Assembly: GCA_018830415.1 (NCBI GenBank)
Contig: JAHJSJ010000339.1
Location: forward strand, 1-35,970
Direction: 5' to 3'
From: Alphaproteobacteria bacterium
GTDB taxonomy: Bacteria; Pseudomonadota; Alphaproteobacteria; Sphingomonadales; Sphingomonadaceae
Length of the DNA: 35,970 nt
In this document: positions 31,647 to 35,970 of the stretch, piece after piece
How the letters are laid out: every line of letters begins with the position of its first letter
Numbering within the stretch: the first letter of the stretch is position 1
Notes under the pieces: generated by a model
The model's input: only the letters and a program-made list of their open reading frames with translations
The model's database searches: none
What the model was told of the DNA's origin: nothing
Position numbers and translations under genes: made by a program

Positions 31647-32335
31647 CTGACACGCTGACGATTGATATCTATTCCGACGTGGTGTGCCCTTGGTGCCTGA
31701 TCGGCTATGGCCAATTAACCAAGGCGCTGGAGCAGCTTGACGGCGAAATCGCGGCGCAGATCCGCTGGCGTCCGTTCGAACTGAACCCGCAGATGCCGCC
31801 CGAAGGTGAAGAGCAGGAAGCACACCTGCAACGCAAATATCGCCGCTCGGCTGAAGACGGTGCGGCGCTGCGCGGGCAGATGAAAGCGATTGCCGAAGGC
31901 GCTGGCGTGTCGCTGTCTTACGAAGGTGCCAATGAAGAAGGCGGCGAGGCTCCGCCCGCGATGATGTGGAACACCCGCGATTGCCACAAGCTGTTGGCGT
32001 TCGCGCTGGAGGAGGCGGGGCCGCAGGTGCAGACCGCGTTGAAACTCGCGTTGTTCAAGGCGCATTTCAACCACCGCGCGCGGCTGGGGGATCGCGACCT
32101 GTTGCTCGATATTGCCGCCAGCGTCGGCCTGCACCGCATGGCTGCCAAGGCCGCGCTGGATGATCCCGATCTGGAAGCGCGCGTGCTTGCGGAGGAACAA
32201 CAGGCGTGGGATCTGAACATCTCGGGCGTGCCTGCGATGATCATAAACGGCAAATTCATGATCCCCGGCGCACAATCGCCCGATGTTTACGTGAACGCGC
32301 TGCGGCGGGTCGCGGAAAAGAGCCGGGCGGCCTGA
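31643..32335 (+). CDS. DsbA family oxidoreductase (FrnE-like)
   Basis: A 230-residue cytoplasmic thioredoxin-fold protein with active site C15-PWC (DVVCPWCLIGYGQL), the RWRPFELNPQMP block and a C-terminal ISGVPAMIINGKFMIPGAQSPDVY, as in the FrnE group. No signal peptide is present. It probably handles thiols or small molecules in the cytoplasm. The start overlaps the nudC stop (ATGA), and these genes with the serine hydrolase form a three-gene operon. Confidence 0.93.
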   Translation: MTDTLTIDIYSDVVCPWCLIGYGQLTKALEQLDGEIAAQIRWRPFELNPQMPPEGEEQEAHLQRKYRRSAEDGAALRGQMKAIAEGAGVSLSYEGANEEGGEAPPAMMWNTRDCHKLLAFALEEAGPQVQTALKLALFKAHFNHRARLGDRDLLLDIAASVGLHRMAAKAALDDPDLEARVLAEEQQAWDLNISGVPAMIINGKFMIPGAQSPDVYVNALRRVAEKSRAA

Positions 32336-32345
32336 ACGGGCAGTT

Positions 32346-32963
32346 TCAGTTCTTCCTGAATGCGCACCACTGGAAGGATTGGCGATCCCCCCAAGGGGTG
32401 AAATGGTCAGCCTTCCAGCTATCTAACAGCCGAAAATCACGGCCCAATTCTGTGCTCATCGCTGCGGCATCGTAACGCATTACCGGCAGGCCGCTGCATT
32501 TTTCCGGCCCGTCGAGCGCGAAAGTTGCGATGATCAACAGGCCGCCTTGCGCAAGCCCGCGCGCCAGCGCTGCGCGATAGGCAGCGCGCTGGGATGCCTC
32601 CGTCAGAAAGTGAAATACTGCGCGATCATGCCACACGTCGTAGTTGCGCGGCGGTGTCCATTCGGTAATATCCGCGGTTTCCCAATGCGCATCTTCGGCC
32701 CTCCCGCCCAGACGGGTTTGCGCTGCCCGCAATGCCGCCCACGAGATATCCAGAACGGTAACATCCAGCCAACCGCGATCGAGCAAGGCGTCAACCAGCG
32801 TCGATATGCCGCCTCCGACATCGATCACCGACTGGGCGGGGCCAACATCGAAGCGGGCGAACGCCTCGAGCGACGGCTCCGGCGAGTCTTGATGCCAGCT
32901 CAGCCGGTCCGGCGACTTTTCAACATAGACACGGTTCCAGTGATCCTGCCGCTGTTCGGCCAT
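32346..32963 (-). CDS. Class I SAM-dependent methyltransferase
   Basis: A 205-residue methyltransferase. Motif I is VIDVGGGISTLVDALLDRG, the second acidic residue is in VTVLDISWAAL, and motif II-like DITEWTPPRNYDVWHDRAVFHFL follows. The substrate is unknown. I start it at the ATG at 32963, because GGAGG lies 5 nt upstream; an ATG at 32975 would overlap that site. It is convergent with the FrnE-like gene and lies 37 nt from DUF1489. Confidence 0.88.
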   Translation of the reverse strand: MAEQRQDHWNRVYVEKSPDRLSWHQDSPEPSLEAFARFDVGPAQSVIDVGGGISTLVDALLDRGWLDVTVLDISWAALRAAQTRLGGRAEDAHWETADITEWTPPRNYDVWHDRAVFHFLTEASQRAAYRAALARGLAQGGLLIIATFALDGPEKCSGLPVMRYDAAAMSTELGRDFRLLDSWKADHFTPWGDRQSFQWCAFRKN

Positions 32964-33000
32964 TTGCGCCTCCATCAGAAGTTCGGCACCTGCGCCCTAC

Positions 33001-33393
33001 CTAAACCAGCCCCAATCGCTCAAGCTTCGCCGCCAGCTTGCCGGGCAGCGCGTCGCCGATATCCTCACCATCCGCCACATCGCGCGGGGCCTTTTCGTCG
33101 GTCAGGTAACGCCAGCCCTGATGCGCGCGTTTGGGCTGTTGGTGGACGCGGATCAGCACCGGTTCCAGGCAGATGTGCCAGCGCCCGTCATCGGTCTGGG
33201 TAAAGCCGGTGATCGGTGATCGCGCCACAATCGCGTGGTTCAATATCCAGAACAGCGAACCGCCCACCACCTCTTCATGCCGGGTCGGACGGTTGCGGGT
33301 GGTGAGGCGCATGTCATCACGCGTCGCAAACCATTCGGCCAATTGTTCATAGCTTTTCGCGCCAAACGCGATTTTGGTCAGGTGCAGCGGCAT
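33001..33393 (-). CDS. DUF1489 family protein
   Basis: A 130-residue protein matching DUF1489, common in alphaproteobacteria and of unknown function. The opening MPLHLTKIAFGAKSYEQLAEWF, the central RPTRHEEVVGGSLFWILNHAIVARSPITGF and QPKRAHQGWRYLTDEKAPRD are the family blocks. The C-terminus is helical. It probably shares a transcript with the mgtE gene, 41 nt upstream on the same strand. Confidence 0.92.
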   Translation of the reverse strand: MPLHLTKIAFGAKSYEQLAEWFATRDDMRLTTRNRPTRHEEVVGGSLFWILNHAIVARSPITGFTQTDDGRWHICLEPVLIRVHQQPKRAHQGWRYLTDEKAPRDVADGEDIGDALPGKLAAKLERLGLV

Positions 33394-33434
33394 GGTGCCT
33401 ATCTACAATATCTGGCCGGGATTGCGAGCCGCCA

Positions 33435-34883
33435 TCACAGCGGGGCAAGGCCCGCCGCAACTGCCAGGCCGAGGAAGGCAAAGAACCCCATCGAATCGGT
33501 GATCATCGTCACAAACACGGATGATGCCACCGCCGGATCCTGATCCAGCCGTTCGAATATCACCGGCACCAGCACGCCTGCCAGCCCCGCCACCGCGATA
33601 TTGATCACCATCGCCAGCGCGATCACCACACCCATCATTGGTGAAAACAGCACTCCTGCCGCAATCCCGATCAACAGTGCAATCGTGCCGCCATTCATCA
33701 GCGCGACGCGGAATTCGCGCCACAATATCCGCCTTGTGTTCGACCGGGTCAGCTGATTGGTGGCAATCGCGCGCACCGCCACCGCCATCGTCTGCGTCCC
33801 GGCATTGCCGCCGATGCTCGCAACAATCGGCATCAGCACCGCCAGCGCCACCAGATGTTCAATCGCAGCGCCGAACATCGCGATGATCGCCGATGCCACC
33901 ACTGCCGTGCCCAGATTGGCGATCAGCCAGCGCACGCGGCTCGAATAGGCTTCGCGCAAGGGCTCGTTGATGTCGCCATCGCCCGCGCCGGACAGCAGCA
34001 GTGCATCCTCGCCCGCTTCTTCGGAGATGATGTGGACGATATCATCGACCGTCATCTGCCCGACCATGCGCCCGCTTTCATCCACCACGGCGGCGGAAAT
34101 CAGCGCGTATTTCTGGAACATCAGCGCGGCTTCTTCCTGATCCATCGTTACCGGGATCAGGGTCTGGTCGCGCTTCATCACGTCGGTCAGGCGGACATTG
34201 CGCGGGGTGGTGAGGATCCAGTTCAGCGCACAGGTGCCAACCGGATGGTGGCGTTCGTCAATCACGAAAACTTCGAAGAAATCGTGTTCCAGATCGCCTT
34301 CTTCGCGCAGGTAATCGATCAGATCGCCCACGGTGAGGTGTTCGGGCACCGCCACGAAATGGCGGCTCATCAACCGCCCGGCGGTTTCTTCGGGATAGGC
34401 GAGCGCGCTCGACACCGCCTCGCGGGTTTCCGGCTCCAGTTCGGCCATCACCGCGCGCTGATCGGCTTCGTCCAGATCTTCGATCAGCTGCACCGCATCG
34501 TCGGTGTCAAGCTGCTCGGCGATGGTCGCGACGGCGTGCGCGGGCAGCGCCTCCATCAGGTCTTCGCGGACGAAATCGTTCAGTTCCGCGATCACGTCGC
34601 TGGTCATCAGATCGCTGATCGCAGAGGCAAGCTGCGCGCGTTCCGACCGGTCGAGCAGTTCGATCAGGTCGGCGATGTCAGCGGCGTGGAGCGGTTCGAC
34701 CAGATCGTAAACCGCGCCCTTGTCCCCCGCCGCCAGCGCATCATGGACGGCGCTGACATAGGCGGGTTTCAGCCGGTTTTCCTCGTCATGGCGTTCATCA
34801 TCGACGCGGTCATCCGGGCGCACCTCGGCCTCACCAGAATCGGCGATCAGCAGGTCGTCATCGAGGATGCGATTATCGGCCAT
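33435..34883 (-). CDS. mgtE: Magnesium transporter MgtE
   Basis: Magnesium channel of the inner membrane. The 482-residue protein has the acidic cytosolic N domain (helical repeats, LHAADIADLIELLDRSERAQL), two CBS domains that sense magnesium, and five C-terminal membrane helices. The pore motif PIVASIGGNAGTQTMAV is the family signature. The ATG at 34883 starts MADNRILDD; the frame is open to 34919 without an ATG in a better context. Confidence 0.96.
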   Translation of the reverse strand: MADNRILDDDLLIADSGEAEVRPDDRVDDERHDEENRLKPAYVSAVHDALAAGDKGAVYDLVEPLHAADIADLIELLDRSERAQLASAISDLMTSDVIAELNDFVREDLMEALPAHAVATIAEQLDTDDAVQLIEDLDEADQRAVMAELEPETREAVSSALAYPEETAGRLMSRHFVAVPEHLTVGDLIDYLREEGDLEHDFFEVFVIDERHHPVGTCALNWILTTPRNVRLTDVMKRDQTLIPVTMDQEEAALMFQKYALISAAVVDESGRMVGQMTVDDIVHIISEEAGEDALLLSGAGDGDINEPLREAYSSRVRWLIANLGTAVVASAIIAMFGAAIEHLVALAVLMPIVASIGGNAGTQTMAVAVRAIATNQLTRSNTRRILWREFRVALMNGGTIALLIGIAAGVLFSPMMGVVIALAMVINIAVAGLAGVLVPVIFERLDQDPAVASSVFVTMITDSMGFFAFLGLAVAAGLAPL

Positions 34884-34977
34884 ATCGTGGCGGTTTAGGC
34901 GGGGGGCGATGAAAAGCAAGCGGGGAGGGTGACAGCCGGGTTTTGCCTGCTAAAAGCGCCTGGAAATAAACACCAAA

Positions 34978-35067
34978 CCCGCTCGCCCTGAGCCTGTCGA
35001 AGGGCTGCACTTCTTTTTTCGCCTTGCTGAAGAAAGACAGTGCTTCGACAAGCTCAGCACGAACGGG
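34978..35067. repeat. Inverted repeat, family B copy 1
   Basis: The arm CCTGAGCCTGTCGAAGGG faces CTTCGACAAGCTCAGCAC, with outer ends CCCG and CGGG, around a 30-40 nt centre. It is of a type common in sphingomonad genomes. It lies upstream of the cyclophilin gene, 95 nt after the mgtE start. Confidence 0.9.
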
Positions 35068-35089
35068 TTTGAGATTACGGAGAAAAACT

Positions 35090-35551
35090 ATGGCCGACAC
35101 CCTCACCTTTACCCTCGACACCGGAGACGGCGAGCCCAAGGACGTCGTGATCAAGCTGCGCCCCGATCTGGCCCCCGGCCATGTTGCGCGGATTGCCGAG
35201 CTGGCGGGCGAAGGGTTCTATGATGGCGTGGTGTTCCACCGCGTGATTTCAGGCTTCATGGCGCAGGGCGGCGATCCGACCGGCACCGGCATGGGCGGCA
35301 GCGACAAGCCTGATCTTGCGGCAGAATTCAACGCCGAACCCCACGTTGAGGGCGTGTGCTCGATGGCGCGTTCGCAGAACCCCAACAGCGCCAATTCGCA
35401 GTTCTTCATCTGCCTCGACGACGCGCGCTTCCTTGACAAGCAATACACCGTCTGGGGCCAGGTGACGAGCGGCATGGAACACGTCCACGCCCTGCCCAAG
35501 GGCGAACCCCCGCGCGCGCCGGGGAAGATCGTGAAGGCGGTTGTTGCTTAA
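35090..35551 (+). CDS. Peptidyl-prolyl cis-trans isomerase, cyclophilin type
   Basis: Speeds proline isomerisation in folding proteins. The 153-residue protein is a single cyclophilin domain: FHRVISGFMAQGGDPTGTGMGG (with the catalytic arginine), MARSQNPNSANSQFFICLDDARFLDKQYTVWGQV. No signal peptide, so cytoplasmic. GGAG lies about 8 nt before the ATG. It is flanked on both sides by family B repeats in the same orientation. Confidence 0.96.
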   Translation: MADTLTFTLDTGDGEPKDVVIKLRPDLAPGHVARIAELAGEGFYDGVVFHRVISGFMAQGGDPTGTGMGGSDKPDLAAEFNAEPHVEGVCSMARSQNPNSANSQFFICLDDARFLDKQYTVWGQVTSGMEHVHALPKGEPPRAPGKIVKAVVA

Positions 35552-35566
35552 ACGCCAGCCCCAATC

Positions 35567-35661
35567 CCCGTTCGCCCTGAGCCTGTCGAAGGGCCGCACT
35601 CGTTTTTTGGTGCATCGCCCGGAGAAGAAAGGCGGTGCTTCGACAAGCTCAGCACGGACGG
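35567..35661. repeat. Inverted repeat, family B copy 2
   Basis: The arm CCTGAGCCTGTCGAAGGG faces CTTCGACAAGCTCAGCAC, with outer ends CCCG and GGACGG. A TTTTT follows on the plus strand, so this copy could also end the cyclophilin transcript. It begins 15 nt after that gene's stop and has the same orientation as copy 1. Confidence 0.9.
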
Positions 35662-35794
35662 TTTTTAAGGGTGCGCGATTGAGCCATGCCCGTCTCGGCA
35701 TCAAAGGCGCGCGCTCTCATCAAATCAACCGCCGCCACCGCACCTTCGGCTACCGGGCCATCGTCGATGACACTAACCGCATGACGGCACACGC

Positions 35795-35970
35795 ATGATC
35801 CCGCGTCTCATCACGCTCGCTTTTTCGCTTTTGACGCTCAGCGGCTGCGTTACCTATCCCGATATCACCCAGTCGCGCTCTGCGTGCCGGGCGGAACCGG
35901 GCGGGTGGTGCGGCTTTGTGCGCGGTGCGGCGGTGGAAAGTTACCCCTATGCCATCGCCGCCACCAATGC
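35795..35970 (+). CDS. Lipoprotein, 5' end only (runs off the window)
   Basis: The first 58 codons of a gene that continues past the window edge. The start MIPRLITLAFSLLTLSGC is a lipoprotein signal with lipobox LSGC (cysteine near residue 18); the mature part has CRAEPGGWCGFVRGAAVESYPYAI. I do not recognise the family, and the part in view is too short to assign a function. No strong ribosome binding site is seen; an ATG at 35781 is out of frame and stops at once. Confidence 0.7.
   Translation, partial: MIPRLITLAFSLLTLSGCVTYPDITQSRSACRAEPGGWCGFVRGAAVESYPYAIAATN

Noticed and set aside
35541..35798. Possible 85-residue gene after the cyclophilin
   Set aside because: It runs through repeat B and encodes the tell-tale peptides ALSLSKG and STSSART that this repeat gives in many genomes.

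Overview
The window is GC-rich, gene-dense DNA from an alphaproteobacterium. It is most likely a member of the Sphingomonadales, probably Erythrobacteraceae. The evidence is the gene content and order: plsX-fabH-ihfA-merR; smc next to two DsbA-like genes, a DUF721 gene and mutY; an aerobic-type CobT; DUF1489 and DUF1203 proteins; an S24-type repressor. Several dispersed palindromic repeats of the kind common in sphingomonad chromosomes also point this way. It reads as core chromosome. I see no rRNA, tRNA, CRISPR array, transposase or prophage. No gap between genes exceeds 300 bases; the larger gaps (9729-9980, 19018-19244, 34884-35089, 35552-35794) hold repeats, likely promoters or nothing recognisable.

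Layout. 1-3436 (minus strand): start of the ATP synthase operon (atpH), an exported msrB-msrA pair, and a membrane-anchored trypsin-like protease. 3544-5074: a DUF1203 protein and a full-length Ada methyltransferase; a perfect 16-bp parS centromere site overlaps the ada start. 5230-8168: glutathione S-transferase and PriA helicase (minus). 8225-9728: convergent DUF4197 and DUF2490 envelope proteins with a nested palindrome between them. 9981-13693: transaldolase-like enzyme, then cobT, a GNAT acetyltransferase and a nitroreductase joined by stop/start overlaps. 13828-16372: cysS, carrying an in-frame palindromic repeat, and a D-2-hydroxyacid dehydrogenase. 16389-17829: a small HTH-like gene and an unknown gene, divergent from an S24 repressor with operator-like sites between. 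17840-19017: metallo-beta-lactamase-fold hydrolase and a MAPEG protein. 19245-22411: rpmF-plsX-fabH-ihfA-merR (ribosomal protein, phospholipid and fatty-acid synthesis, nucleoid protein). 22414-28042 (minus): smc, two DsbA-like genes and DUF721, with mutY head-to-head. 29097-35551: small membrane protein, a serine hydrolase-nudC-FrnE-like operon, a methyltransferase, DUF1489, mgtE and a cyclophilin flanked by two copies of one repeat. 35795 to the end: the start of a lipoprotein gene.

Themes. Chromosome maintenance is prominent: parS, smc, priA, ihfA, mutY and ada. The parS suggests the region lies near the replication origin, where such sites usually cluster. Envelope and redox repair form a second theme: MsrA/MsrB, three DsbA-fold proteins, GST and nitroreductase. 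The least-described features are the parS embedded in the ada start, the palindromic repeat translated inside cysS, four long hairpin repeats in intergenic DNA (three within 6 nt of a stop codon), and the divergent S24/HTH module.
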